Below, one piece after another: positions 53,187-62,025 of a stretch of DNA of 64,000 bases. Position numbers and translations under genes: made by a program. The notes below the pieces were generated by a model. The model searched no databases. It was not told where the DNA came from and saw nothing but the letters and a program-made list of their open reading frames with translations. The number at the start of each line of letters is the position of its first letter. The stretch's first letter is position 1. The DNA is from a virus, in the IMG/VR virus record IMGVR_UViG_3300048694_001134, positions 1 to 64,000 of that record; one strand, given 5' to 3'.

Positions 53187-53711
53187 ATGAGCGCTATCGA
53201 CAATCAACCATCCAATCCATCGTTTCTTTCACCACTTGGATATTCTTTACAGATAAAGAAGTGTCCTGGTGTTAACTTCTTTGTTCAAGAGGTAGCAATC
53301 CCTAGCGTTGCGTTGGGAACGGCCGATGCGGAGACCCCGTTCACAAAGATTCCGTTTCCAGGTACACGGCTGACATTTGGTAACTTACAAGTTACGTTCA
53401 AGGTCGATGAGGACATGAAGAACTATCTTGAGATCTACTCGTGGCTCAGAGCAATTGGCTTTCCGGATAATTTTGCACAATATAGTAACATAGCAGGAGC
53501 AAACATTACTTCCGGTGATGGGGTGTTTTCTGATATCTCGTTACTTGTGACAACGAGTGCAAAGAACCCAAACATGCTCGTTACATTCTATGATTGCTTC
53601 CCTGTTGACCTTTCAGAATTAAAGTTTGATAGTACATCTGCTGATGTGGAATACTTAACAGCCACAGTGGCTTTTGCAAACCGTCGTTTTGATATACAGC
53701 AGATAATTTGA
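53187..53711 (+). CDS. Tail-tube-fold protein (gp3 position)
   Basis: This is a 174-residue protein. It has the tube-like pattern of a short strand pair, a loop, and 'FGNLQVTFKVDEDMKNYLEI' followed by 'SWLRAIGFPDNF'. The start 'NPSFLSPLGYSLQIKKCPGV' and 'NFFVQEVAIPSVALG' are the family signature in marine T4-like phages. Cyanophages are often annotated with gp3 (tail completion; 176 residues in T4) at this place after gp23, and the length fits. The fold suggests a gp19 relative, so I name it by fold only. Confidence 0.65.
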   Translation: MSAIDNQPSNPSFLSPLGYSLQIKKCPGVNFFVQEVAIPSVALGTADAETPFTKIPFPGTRLTFGNLQVTFKVDEDMKNYLEIYSWLRAIGFPDNFAQYSNIAGANITSGDGVFSDISLLVTTSAKNPNMLVTFYDCFPVDLSELKFDSTSADVEYLTATVAFANRRFDIQQII

Positions 53712-53715
53712 TATA

Positions 53716-54150
53716 ATGAAATTTGATGATATTATGGATCTGTGGCAGCAAGATGCTAACATGGATAACAGTGAGCTTGGTGAAGAAAGTTTAAAGATTC
53801 CTCTCCTCCATCACAAGTATTATAAGATGCTTGTCAATGAAGGTCTAATGTTAAAAAAGTACGAGCAAGATTACAAAGCTCTGTACAGAATTAAGTTTGA
53901 ATACTATATGGGCGTTCTAGATGAAGATACGCTACGGGAACGTCAATGGGAGCCGTTTCAACTCAAGGTGTTGAAACAAGACCTAAGTACCTATATCGAT
54001 AGCGACATCGACATGCAAGCTATTCAAGCAAAGATGGATATCCAGAAACAAAAGATCTCGTTTTTGGAATCAGTGGTAAAGATAATATCTAACAGAGGCT
54101 TCCTAATTAAGAATGCAATTGATTGGGAGCGGTTCAAGGTAGGTGGATGA
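53716..54150 (+). CDS. uvsY: Recombination mediator UvsY
   Basis: This 144-residue protein (T4 UvsY has 137) shows the UvsY pattern: 'MKFDDIMDLWQQDANMDNSE', 'LHHKYYKMLVNEGLMLKKYE', 'KFEYYMGVLDEDTLRERQW' (T4 has LDYYSGRGD), and the end 'IISNRGFLIKNAIDWERFKV' (T4 has SRGFAIKHIQDMRAFEAG). UvsY loads the UvsX recombinase on gp32-coated single strands. Its stop overlaps the UvsW start (ATGA), so both are translated together. Confidence 0.88.
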   Translation: MKFDDIMDLWQQDANMDNSELGEESLKIPLLHHKYYKMLVNEGLMLKKYEQDYKALYRIKFEYYMGVLDEDTLRERQWEPFQLKVLKQDLSTYIDSDIDMQAIQAKMDIQKQKISFLESVVKIISNRGFLIKNAIDWERFKVGG

Positions 54151-55622
54151 GTGAAATAATACGTGTAACGAAGTTCAATGACGTTCACATAAAATTACAT
54201 TGTGATGCAAGTGTAGCATACGAACTAAACGAGTACTTTACATTTTCTGTTCCAGGTGCTCGCTTTTCTCCCGCGTTTAAAAATAAGATGTGGGATGGTA
54301 AGATTCGTTTGTTCCATTTGATGCGTCAAACGTTATACGTTGGCCTACTTGAAAAAGTTAAACAGTTTGCAAACGATAGAGGATATCAAATCACTTATGA
54401 TGATCTATCAGATTTTGGAGATAACGTATTCCCTTTAGCTGCAGCACAGCAGCATGTCGCAGAATCAGAGTTATCAATAACACCACGTGATTATCAATAT
54501 GAAGCATTTCTTCACGCAATACGAAAGAAGCGTGCTGTCCTTCTATCTCCAACTGCGTCGGGTAAATCGCTAATTATTTTTCTTATTACGTCTTACCTTA
54601 TTGCAAAGAAAGTATTGATCATTGTACCGACCACAGGTCTTGTACATCAAATGGCAAGCGACTTTGAAGATTATGGTTGCCCTCCGGATATTATACATAA
54701 GATTTTTTCCGGTCAAGAAAAAGCAACAAACGCCTTCATAACTATTACGACATGGCAAAGCATATACAAATTACCAGCTAAGTGGTTTGATCAATACGGC
54801 TGCGTGATTGGAGACGAGGCACACACGTTCAAAGCTAAATGTCTTGTCGACATTATGGAGAAATTAACAAAGTGTGAATACAAGTATGGGTTCACTGGTA
54901 CGCTTGATGGGACGCAAACAAACAAACTCGTGCTCGAGGGACTGTTCGGTCCGGTAAAAGTAGTCACTACCACAGCGGAGCTAATGGAGCAAAAAACAGT
55001 TGCACAAATGACAATAAAGGCAATTGTTCTCTCGTACCCGGATCAAACGAGACAGTCGTTTGCAAACCGTAAGCCAAAAATGACTTACAAAGAAGAGCTC
55101 TTATATTTGTTGCAAAAGAAAAGTCGCAGCAACTTTATTGCTGGCCTTGTTTCTTCGCTGCCAAATAACACTTTACTGTTGTTTAATAACATTGATCATG
55201 GTAAAATGCTAATGCAGTTAATTCAGTCGAAAGATCCTTCCCGCAAAGTGTTTTTTGTTTATGGTGGGGTCGAGGGGTTGGAGCGTGAGCAAATACGAAA
55301 GTATGTTGAAGAGAATAAAAACGTTATTGTCGTTGCTTCGTACAAAACATTTGCTACTGGTACGAATATAAAGAACCTACATAATGTTGTTTTTGGTAGT
55401 CCTAGTAAATCACGTATACGTGTACTGCAATCGATAGGTCGCGGTCTGCGGACAAGCAGCGAAAAGTCAGAAGCTATGTTATATGATGTTGCTGATGATT
55501 TGTCGTGGAAGTCATATCAGAACCATACGATCAAACATTTTTCTGAGCGTATTCAAATGTACAATCAGGAAAAATTTGATTATAAGATCTTTACTGTTCA
55601 ACTGAAAGAGAGCGGCACATGA
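54147..55622 (+). CDS. uvsW: Recombination helicase UvsW
   Basis: This is a 491-residue SF2 helicase (T4 UvsW has 587). The ATG at 54147 overlaps the UvsY stop; the track of TTG upstream is not needed. Residues 1-100 form the N-terminal DNA-binding domain ('FTFSVPGARFSPAFKNKMWD'). Walker A lies at 134-141 (SPTASGKS), the DEAH box at 223-226 (VIGDEAHTFKA), 'YGFTGTLDGT' is motif III, and motif VI is 'LQSIGRGLRTSSEK'. UvsW unwinds branched and R-loop structures and favours recombination-dependent replication. It overlaps the next gene by 4 bases. Confidence 0.93.
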   Translation: MSEIIRVTKFNDVHIKLHCDASVAYELNEYFTFSVPGARFSPAFKNKMWDGKIRLFHLMRQTLYVGLLEKVKQFANDRGYQITYDDLSDFGDNVFPLAAAQQHVAESELSITPRDYQYEAFLHAIRKKRAVLLSPTASGKSLIIFLITSYLIAKKVLIIVPTTGLVHQMASDFEDYGCPPDIIHKIFSGQEKATNAFITITTWQSIYKLPAKWFDQYGCVIGDEAHTFKAKCLVDIMEKLTKCEYKYGFTGTLDGTQTNKLVLEGLFGPVKVVTTTAELMEQKTVAQMTIKAIVLSYPDQTRQSFANRKPKMTYKEELLYLLQKKSRSNFIAGLVSSLPNNTLLLFNNIDHGKMLMQLIQSKDPSRKVFFVYGGVEGLEREQIRKYVEENKNVIVVASYKTFATGTNIKNLHNVVFGSPSKSRIRVLQSIGRGLRTSSEKSEAMLYDVADDLSWKSYQNHTIKHFSERIQMYNQEKFDYKIFTVQLKESGT

Positions 55623-56011
55623 TAGTAATACTCAAACTAACAAATACGCAAGAAGTCGTCGGAGAACTAATTGATAGTTCGCCAACGGTTGTTCATCTCA
55701 AACGTCCTCTTCTAATCAATTATAGATATTACATAGCAGGTACACCTTCCGTTTCGTTTGCTCGTTACGCAATGTTTTCCGCTAATGAACAGATGTCTTT
55801 TCAAAGACAACACATTCTTAACGAGATTGAAGCACGCTCGAGTTTCGTAAATGTATATGAGCGCCAAGCGGATTACTTTTTTACTGAACATGAAAAGGGT
55901 ATAGATGCGGAGCTGGATTCGTTTGCTGAACGGGGCAACGAGCAGCAGGATACAGATCAATTGAAAAAACTTTTGGAGATGATGCCAGTTGATGGCGCAC
56001 AAGTGAACTAA
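55619..56011 (+). CDS. Conserved small protein between UvsW and gp55
   Basis: This is a 130-residue protein. It has an Sm-like N-terminal strand pattern ('MIVILKLTNTQEVVGELIDS', 'TVVHLKRPLLINYRY') and 'SFARYAMFSANEQMSFQRQH', a block that recurs in cyanophage genomes at this position. The C-terminal half is an acidic, Gln-rich helix. The Sm-like core might bind RNA or protein, but this is speculative. It overlaps UvsW and gp55 by 1-4 bases. Confidence 0.65.
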   Translation: MIVILKLTNTQEVVGELIDSSPTVVHLKRPLLINYRYYIAGTPSVSFARYAMFSANEQMSFQRQHILNEIEARSSFVNVYERQADYFFTEHEKGIDAELDSFAERGNEQQDTDQLKKLLEMMPVDGAQVN

Positions 56012-56547
56012 TGGCTACACACTACGTTGATAACAAACAGCTCTACGCTGTCATAATTGATTATAAGACTCGAGTCGCACAAGCAGAAGCAACTAATACA
56101 GCACCACCGCAGATACCCAATTACGTGGGTGAATGTATTTTACAGATTGCAAAGCGTCTTTCTACAAAACCAAACTTTATTAACTACTCCTATCGAGAGG
56201 AAATGATCAGTGACGGGATTGAAAATTGTGTTTCTTATTTTGATAATTTTGATCCTAGTAAAAGTGATAACCCATTTGCGTACTTTACACAGATCATTTA
56301 CTACGCCTTCCTTAGACGTATCCAAAAGGAAAAGAAACAAGTATATGTGAAGCATAAACTATCTGAGCATAGTATGCTGTTCAATGAACTAGTTGAACTA
56401 AGTGATGATCCTGACTTCAACTTTAGCCCAACTGATTTCGATAGCGAGAATGTTTCTGATTTCATCAAAGCGTTTGAAGAAAACATTAACAAGAAAAAGA
56501 TTAAGCGAAAGAAGGGACTCGATGCATTTCTTGAGGAGGAACAATAA
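56011..56547 (+). CDS. gp55: Late transcription sigma factor gp55
   Basis: This is a 178-residue protein (T4 gp55 has 185). Sigma region 2 is visible in 'NYSYREEMISDGIENCVSYF' and 'FDPSKSDNPFAYFTQIIYYA' with 'FLRRIQKEKKQVYVK'. This is the short-sigma pattern that recognises the TATAAATA box. gp55 binds host RNA polymerase, with gp33 and gp45, to start late genes. The promoters found in this window match its expected box. The C-terminus is Lys/Glu-rich and helical. Confidence 0.93.
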   Translation: MATHYVDNKQLYAVIIDYKTRVAQAEATNTAPPQIPNYVGECILQIAKRLSTKPNFINYSYREEMISDGIENCVSYFDNFDPSKSDNPFAYFTQIIYYAFLRRIQKEKKQVYVKHKLSEHSMLFNELVELSDDPDFNFSPTDFDSENVSDFIKAFEENINKKKIKRKKGLDAFLEEEQ

Positions 56548-57605
56548 TGAAAGTTGCGCTTCTTGGCGATACGCATATTGGTGCTCGTAACGACAGCCCA
56601 TCGTTCCACAAACACTTTGCAAAGTTTTATAATGAAGTATTCTTTCCCTATCTTGAACAACACAACATCTTACACGTGGTTCAACTTGGTGATGTATTTG
56701 ACCGACGCAAATACATTAACTTTAACTCGTTGAAACAAAGTCGTGAATATCTGTTTGATCGGCTCAACAAGGACTATCAGACGTGGATGCTCGTTGGTAA
56801 TCACGACACGTATTTCAAAGACACAAATAATGTCAACTCGCTAGAGTTGCTACTTGATGGATACTATAACATAACACCGGTGCATCATTGCATGGATGTG
56901 ATGTTTGAGGATGTTCCCTTCTTGCTTGTTCCTTGGTGGTGTCAGGATAACAATCAACATATAACCGATACACTAACACAGACGAGCGCAACTCATGTGA
57001 TAGGACATTTTGAAATCGACGGATTCGAGATGTACAAAGGATCCGTACATCAAGGTGGTACAACAAAGAAGCTGTTTGAAAACTTTGAAGCGGTGTACTC
57101 AGGCCACTTCCATCACCGTTCATCTCATGGAAACATTCACTATCTTGGTACGCCATATGAAATGACGTGGTCAGATTATGATGACCAAAAAGGATTTCAT
57201 GTTTTTGATACAGACACAAGAGAGCTCACATTTATACCAAATCCTTCCTCGATCTTCCACAAGATACACTATGATGATACTGATCGTCAAATAAGTGATG
57301 TTGTCAACATTGATTTTAGTAAGTACAATGAGACTTTTGTAAAGTTGATTGTGCGGAACAAAACTAATCCATACTGCTTTGATATGTTTGTTGATAAGTT
57401 AGAGAAAGCGGGCGTGTACAATGTACAGGTTGTTGATGATCATTTTCATATGGATACTATTGATGATAGTGACATCACAAGCGATGCAGAGGACACTCTC
57501 ACAATCCTTACAAAATTTGTGAATCAGATTGATTCACCTGTCGATAAGAAGCAACTAGAGTCGCTAATGATTACTCTATACAATGAAGCATTATCCGTTG
57601 AATGA
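56547..57605 (+). CDS. gp47: Recombination nuclease subunit gp47
   Basis: This is a 352-residue protein (T4 gp47 has 339), an Mre11-like phosphoesterase. The metal-site motifs run in order: 'GDTHIGARND' (6-15), 'QLGDVFDRRK', 'LVGNHDTYF', 'HVIGHFEIDGF' and 'YSGHFHHRSSHGN'. It works with gp46 to resect DNA ends for recombination and to degrade host DNA. It overlaps gp46 by 4 bases. Confidence 0.96.
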   Translation: MKVALLGDTHIGARNDSPSFHKHFAKFYNEVFFPYLEQHNILHVVQLGDVFDRRKYINFNSLKQSREYLFDRLNKDYQTWMLVGNHDTYFKDTNNVNSLELLLDGYYNITPVHHCMDVMFEDVPFLLVPWWCQDNNQHITDTLTQTSATHVIGHFEIDGFEMYKGSVHQGGTTKKLFENFEAVYSGHFHHRSSHGNIHYLGTPYEMTWSDYDDQKGFHVFDTDTRELTFIPNPSSIFHKIHYDDTDRQISDVVNIDFSKYNETFVKLIVRNKTNPYCFDMFVDKLEKAGVYNVQVVDDHFHMDTIDDSDITSDAEDTLTILTKFVNQIDSPVDKKQLESLMITLYNEALSVE

Positions 57606-59317
57606 TTATATTTAAAACGATACGTTGGAAAAACCTTCTAAGCACGGGAAACGCATTTACAGAAATATCCCTCAACACTCATAATCAAACATTGATCGTG
57701 GGTGAGAACGGCGCAGGCAAGTCAACAATACTTGACGCACTTTCTTTTGCTTTATATGGCAAACCTTTCCGAAAAGTTAATAAAGGTCAGTTGATTAACT
57801 CTATTAACAACAAAGGGCTTGTTGTTGAGTGTGAATTTGGTATTGGTAGCAAAAACTATTTGGTTCGACGTGGTGCAAAACCAAACTTGTTTGAAATACA
57901 AGTAGACGGCACATCTCTGAATCAGGATGCATCAGCTAACGATTTCCAAGAGATGCTAGAGAAGCATATCCTCAAGCTAAGTCATAAAACGTTTTCACAA
58001 GTTGTTGTTTTGGGAAGTGCTTCGTTTGTTCCGTTTATGCAACTAGCTGCACAGCCACGGCGCGAAGTGATCGAGGACTTATTAGACATCCAAGTGTTCA
58101 CAACAATGAACGTTTTGTTGAAAGATAAAATTACATCCAATAGAAGTCAAATTACAGATGTCGATTATAAGACTCACAGTACAGAAGAAAAAATAGAGAT
58201 TGAGGCTTCACACCTTTCAACGCTTGAGCAAAACAATGACGCTCTTAAAAAGCAGAAGATGCTACAGATTAGTGAATACATAAAGCAGGTGAATGATGTT
58301 AGTGAACAAACAACTAAACTATTGCGCGAGATTGCCGAACTATCAAGTACTATTGCAGATCAAGACAAGGTACGGTCAAGGCTGGAGAAAGTCGGCACGT
58401 TGGCAAGACAAATTCGTAGCCGACGCGATTCGATTATCAAAGAGGCAGAATTCTTTGATGTCAATCACGACTGTCCAACTTGTCGTCAAGGCATTGCCGT
58501 GGAACACAGGACCCAGATCGTTGAAGAAGCAAATGCAAAACTTGCTGAAATTGAACAGGGTGAACAAAAGATTACAGAAGAACTGGACCGTCTTAATACA
58601 AGACTCACCGACATCTCAAATATACTCACTGCCATATCTTCTAAACAAACCGAAGCGCATACGCATCAAATTAGGTCCGCCCAGCTCGAGCAGTTTATTC
58701 AATCCATCAAGGGAGAGCTCGACCAGCTGAATGAGACAAAACAATTTGATACAACTAAGACATCTTTAAAGGAACTTAAACGTACTTTAGGAAACTTAAA
58801 AGAAGAAAAAGAACAGCTGGTCAATCAAAGAGCTGTTCTTGATGTTGCTGGTGTTCTCTTGAAAGATGCTGGTATAAAAACAAAAATTATTCGTCAGTAC
58901 ATCCCAGTTATTAACAAATTGATTAATAAGTACTTAGCGGCAATGGACTTCTTTGTCAACTTTGAGCTAAACGAAAACTTTGAGGAAACAATCAAATCTC
59001 GCTTTAGGGATGAGTTTAGTTATGCGTCGTTTAGTGAGGGTGAGAAATCAAGAATTGATCTCGCCTTGTTGTTTACATGGCGTGCTGTTTCTAGATTGCG
59101 TAACAGTGCAAGTACAAATTTGTTGATTCTTGATGAGGTGTTTGATGGCTCTTTGGACACGCAAGGTAACGAAGAGCTATTAAAGATACTTCAAACGGTG
59201 ACGGAAGGTAATAATGTGTTTGTCATATCTCATAAAACGGATGCTTACCTTGATAAGTTTGAGCGTGTATTGAAATTCCAAAAACAAAAGAACTTTAGTG
59301 TAATGGTAGAATCATGA
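57602..59317 (+). CDS. gp46: Recombination nuclease ATPase gp46
   Basis: This is a 571-residue Rad50-like ATPase (T4 gp46 has 560). Walker A is at 34-42 (GENGAGKST). A coiled coil of about 300 residues carries the zinc hook C-P-T-C at 291-294. The ABC signature 'SFSEGEKSRIDLALLF' (about 477) and Walker B 'NLLILDEVFDGSLD' follow. It pairs with gp47 to process ends for UvsX/UvsY. It ends in ATGA overlap with the deformylase gene. Confidence 0.96.
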   Translation: MIIFKTIRWKNLLSTGNAFTEISLNTHNQTLIVGENGAGKSTILDALSFALYGKPFRKVNKGQLINSINNKGLVVECEFGIGSKNYLVRRGAKPNLFEIQVDGTSLNQDASANDFQEMLEKHILKLSHKTFSQVVVLGSASFVPFMQLAAQPRREVIEDLLDIQVFTTMNVLLKDKITSNRSQITDVDYKTHSTEEKIEIEASHLSTLEQNNDALKKQKMLQISEYIKQVNDVSEQTTKLLREIAELSSTIADQDKVRSRLEKVGTLARQIRSRRDSIIKEAEFFDVNHDCPTCRQGIAVEHRTQIVEEANAKLAEIEQGEQKITEELDRLNTRLTDISNILTAISSKQTEAHTHQIRSAQLEQFIQSIKGELDQLNETKQFDTTKTSLKELKRTLGNLKEEKEQLVNQRAVLDVAGVLLKDAGIKTKIIRQYIPVINKLINKYLAAMDFFVNFELNENFEETIKSRFRDEFSYASFSEGEKSRIDLALLFTWRAVSRLRNSASTNLLILDEVFDGSLDTQGNEELLKILQTVTEGNNVFVISHKTDAYLDKFERVLKFQKQKNFSVMVES

Positions 59318-59835
59318 TAATGAATCTTGTGAAAAGTGATGATGTGATCCTTCGTACTCCAGCATCCGCGTTCGACTTCTCAAATCCACCACACGATCCG
59401 TCACAACTTGCACGGGACTTGTTTGAAACGATGCTTGAGCACAAAGAAAGCAGCTTATCAGCCCCTCAGTGTGGATTACCATACAAAGTATTAGTCATAA
59501 GCGCAAACCCTGGACTAGCTTGTTTTAACCCGCGTATAATCGATGTATCCCAGGAACAAATTCTCCTCGAAGAACGGTGCGTGTCTTTCCCACACCTTTT
59601 CTTGAATGTCAAGCGGCCTCGACGCATTAAGGTCCGCTACACGCAAGCTAATGGAGAAACAGTTACACAAACATACGATGGTCTCACTTCTCGCTTGTTT
59701 CAACATGAGGTTGACCATTTGAATGGTATTGTGTATACTAACCGCGCAAATAAAATTCACCTTGAACGCGCATTGCGAAAAAAGAAGGAGCTAGATCGTA
59801 TGGTAAAAAAAGCTGAGGCAAGAGGTCTTGCATGA
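59314..59835 (+). CDS. def: Peptide deformylase
   Basis: This 173-residue protein has the three deformylase motifs in changed form: 'SSLSAPQCG' (Gln52; usual GxGLAAPQ), 'EERCVSFP' (Cys89; usual EGCLS, Gly replaced by Arg) and 'FQHEVDHLNG' (HExDH at 131-135). Metal ligands Cys89, His131 and His135 and catalytic Glu132 are all kept. The enzyme removes the formyl group from new proteins; many marine phages carry it. It is read with gp46 by overlapping stop and start. Confidence 0.88.
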   Translation: MIMNLVKSDDVILRTPASAFDFSNPPHDPSQLARDLFETMLEHKESSLSAPQCGLPYKVLVISANPGLACFNPRIIDVSQEQILLEERCVSFPHLFLNVKRPRRIKVRYTQANGETVTQTYDGLTSRLFQHEVDHLNGIVYTNRANKIHLERALRKKKELDRMVKKAEARGLA

Positions 59836-60590
59836 ACGTAGTTATATTTGGTAATGGAAAGGTCGGCAAGGCTACCGATCTTACAATGAAGTTGAATGCC
59901 GACTTCCATGATCCATACAAAGGATTGGTAGTCAATGACTTTTCAAAGTATGATATTGCTATTATTTGTGTATCGTCTTTGAATGATGGTCCTTATGATC
60001 ATGATGCAATATATCAATGCCTCGACACACTTAATAAAGCTGCGTTCGCAGGAACTATTGCAATTCGCTGCACAGTTTCACCAGTATTCCTACGAGCGTG
60101 GGATATTCAATTCCCCAACTTGAAGATGATTCACTTTCCCGAGTTTATGAAACAAGGTGACGAGGAATATCTCGATAAGCCATGGATTCTTGTTCTTGGC
60201 GGTGATATGAAACTGACTGTACCGTTTGGAAAGTGGCTTGTCGATAATGGTTACGGTCATGAAGAGCAATGGCATTTTTGCACGAAGGTTGAGAGCGCGT
60301 TGATCAAGTTGCATCAAAACGCTGGACTGGCGTTGAAGGTTGTTTACGCAAATATTATGTACGAGGCGTGTGAAGCGTTTGGAGCTGATTATGAAGTTGT
60401 CAGAAAAGGTGTCGCTGCTGATGTTCGTGTTGGGCCAGGTCACCTACAGGTTCCTGGAGAACATGGCTTTGGTTTTGCTGGTCATTGCTTGCCTAAAGAT
60501 TTGAGATGTTTAGACAGGGTTGCTTTTAATAGAGGGTTCTGGGAAAATGTACTTCATGTTAATGAAGAGTTAGGGAAAAAGAATGTCTAA
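59832..60590 (+). CDS. Short nucleotide-sugar dehydrogenase-like protein
   Basis: This is a 252-residue protein. It has a Rossmann start 'MNVVIFGNGKVGKAT' (GxGxxG), 'AIICVSSLNDG', and the UDP-glucose/GDP-mannose dehydrogenase middle domain: Lys159 and Asn163 in 'SALIKLHQNAGLALKV', and 'GFAGHCLPKDLRCL' with the catalytic Cys219. Family members usually have about 390-450 residues; the C-terminal sugar-nucleotide-binding domain is missing here. It could act on another substrate or as a dimer partner. It may feed the glycosyltransferases of the island. It overlaps queE by 8 bases. Confidence 0.75.
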   Translation: MNVVIFGNGKVGKATDLTMKLNADFHDPYKGLVVNDFSKYDIAIICVSSLNDGPYDHDAIYQCLDTLNKAAFAGTIAIRCTVSPVFLRAWDIQFPNLKMIHFPEFMKQGDEEYLDKPWILVLGGDMKLTVPFGKWLVDNGYGHEEQWHFCTKVESALIKLHQNAGLALKVVYANIMYEACEAFGADYEVVRKGVAADVRVGPGHLQVPGEHGFGFAGHCLPKDLRCLDRVAFNRGFWENVLHVNEELGKKNV

Positions 60591-61491
60591 ACAAATTGCG
60601 TATAGCGAGATCTTTCATTCGATTCAGGGCGAAGGACATTATTGTGGCCGGCCAACGGCCTGGCTAAGATTCTTTCTTTGCAACCTACAGTGCGATGGTT
60701 TTGGTCAGAAGGATCCTACAGACCCTTCAACGTATGTGTTACCTTACAAGATGATCAAGGTGGAGGACTATAAGAAGTTAGAAGATCTACCTGTGTGGAA
60801 GTATGGCTGTGATTCTTCTTATTCGTGGTCAGCAAAGTTTAAGCACTTACAACATAAGCATACAGCGGCTGAAATTTGCGATCGTATTCGCCAGTCAATG
60901 TATCATCCTAATAACCCTGAGGGACTATTCAATAAGTCTGACGGGACAGAACAACATCTTTGCTTCACGGGCGGTGAGCCTTTAATGAAGCATGCACAGA
61001 TGGCAGCAATTGATATTGTTGATCACTTTGTAAGTGAGGGTGATTATCCTCATTATATGACCTGGGAAACGAATGGTACACAGCCACTGACGTCAGAGTT
61101 TGCGAATTACTTTGGTGACTACGCTGGTGAGGTGTTCTTCTCTGTATCGCCGAAGCTGTGGAGAACATCCGGTGAGAAACCAGAAGATGCAATTAAACCA
61201 GAGATTGTTAGATCATACACAGAAATATCTTCGTGGGGACAACTAAAGTTTGTCGTCAACGGAACGGAAGAATCATGGAACGAGCTAGAGGAAACTGTAG
61301 CTAAGTTCCGCGAAGCAGGCGTGACATATCCTGTCTGGATTATGGGTGTTGGTGCAACACTTGAAGCTCAGAAGGGAACCGAAGCTGGTTATATCGGCGA
61401 AGCGAAGATTGCTACAGAAGCATTCAAGCGTGGTTACAACTATTCCTCACGTGTGCATGTGCATATATGGGGAAACACAATGGGAACTTAA
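60583..61491 (+). CDS. queE: 7-carboxy-7-deazaguanine synthase QueE
   Basis: This is a 302-residue radical-SAM protein. The start 'YSEIFHSIQGEGHYCGRPTA' is the QueE signature. The cluster cysteines are Cys33 and Cys37 ('LCNLQCDGFG') and Cys76 ('KYGCDSSYSW'), with about 38 residues between the second and third instead of the usual two. 'CFTGGEPLMKH' is the SAM-binding GGEP. 'WETNGTQPL' and 'FFSVSPKLW' follow as in other QueE. It turns carboxy-tetrahydropterin into 7-carboxy-7-deazaguanine. It is longer than bacterial QueE because of the insert. Confidence 0.9.
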   Translation: MSKQIAYSEIFHSIQGEGHYCGRPTAWLRFFLCNLQCDGFGQKDPTDPSTYVLPYKMIKVEDYKKLEDLPVWKYGCDSSYSWSAKFKHLQHKHTAAEICDRIRQSMYHPNNPEGLFNKSDGTEQHLCFTGGEPLMKHAQMAAIDIVDHFVSEGDYPHYMTWETNGTQPLTSEFANYFGDYAGEVFFSVSPKLWRTSGEKPEDAIKPEIVRSYTEISSWGQLKFVVNGTEESWNELEETVAKFREAGVTYPVWIMGVGATLEAQKGTEAGYIGEAKIATEAFKRGYNYSSRVHVHIWGNTMGT

Positions 61492-61492
61492 T

Positions 61493-62020
61493 ATGTGGGA
61501 CTCAACACTAGGCAATAGACCAATTCAATACAAATACACATCGACGAAAGAATATGTCGATGCATTTCCGTGTGCATACCGTCAGTGGAGAGCTGATAGT
61601 CATTGCAATTTGATTCATGGCTATAGTTTTAGCATGAAGTTTTATTTTGGAACAAACGATCTCGATGTCCGTAATTGGGCTGCGGATTATGGTGGCCTGA
61701 AGGACTTGAAGAAGATTCTAGAGGATCAGTTTGATCACACCCTCTTGGTTGCGGAGGATGATCCTTACCTATCAGTGTATGAAGAGTTAGCAAACAAGAA
61801 CTTGGCCAAGCTAACTGTCCTTCCGAAACTAGGTTGTGAGGGATTGGCTGACCAACTTTACAAGTTTGTTAATGGTGTTTATATTCCAGACCATTGGGGT
61901 CCTGGTGAAGCAGAGCGTCTATGGTGCTATCGTGTCGAGGTTCGTGAGACACAGGCCAACATGGCGTTTAGAGAAGGACATCGCGAATGGAATGAAGACC
62001 TCTTTGAGGACGTGAGGTAA
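61493..62020 (+). CDS. queD: 6-carboxy-tetrahydropterin synthase QueD-like
   Basis: This is a 175-residue protein. The ATG at 61493 follows the queE stop by one base; the longer frame starting at 61346 inside queE is rejected. The QueD core is 'SHCNLIHGYSFSMKFYFG' with the catalytic Cys38, then 'NWAADYGGLKDLKKIL' and 'FDHTLLVAEDDP' (Asp81-His82). Of the three expected zinc His residues only His42 is clear; the other two places have Tyr29 and Tyr44. The pterin-binding Glu is likely in the C-terminal 'YRVEVRET'. It works between FolE and QueE. Confidence 0.85.
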   Translation: MWDSTLGNRPIQYKYTSTKEYVDAFPCAYRQWRADSHCNLIHGYSFSMKFYFGTNDLDVRNWAADYGGLKDLKKILEDQFDHTLLVAEDDPYLSVYEELANKNLAKLTVLPKLGCEGLADQLYKFVNGVYIPDHWGPGEAERLWCYRVEVRETQANMAFREGHREWNEDLFEDVR

Positions 62021-62025
62021 TCAAC

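Noticed and set aside
61346-61492. Longer start for the QueD gene inside queE
   Set aside because: The extra 49 residues read another frame of queE and match nothing; ATG at 61493 fits the family length.
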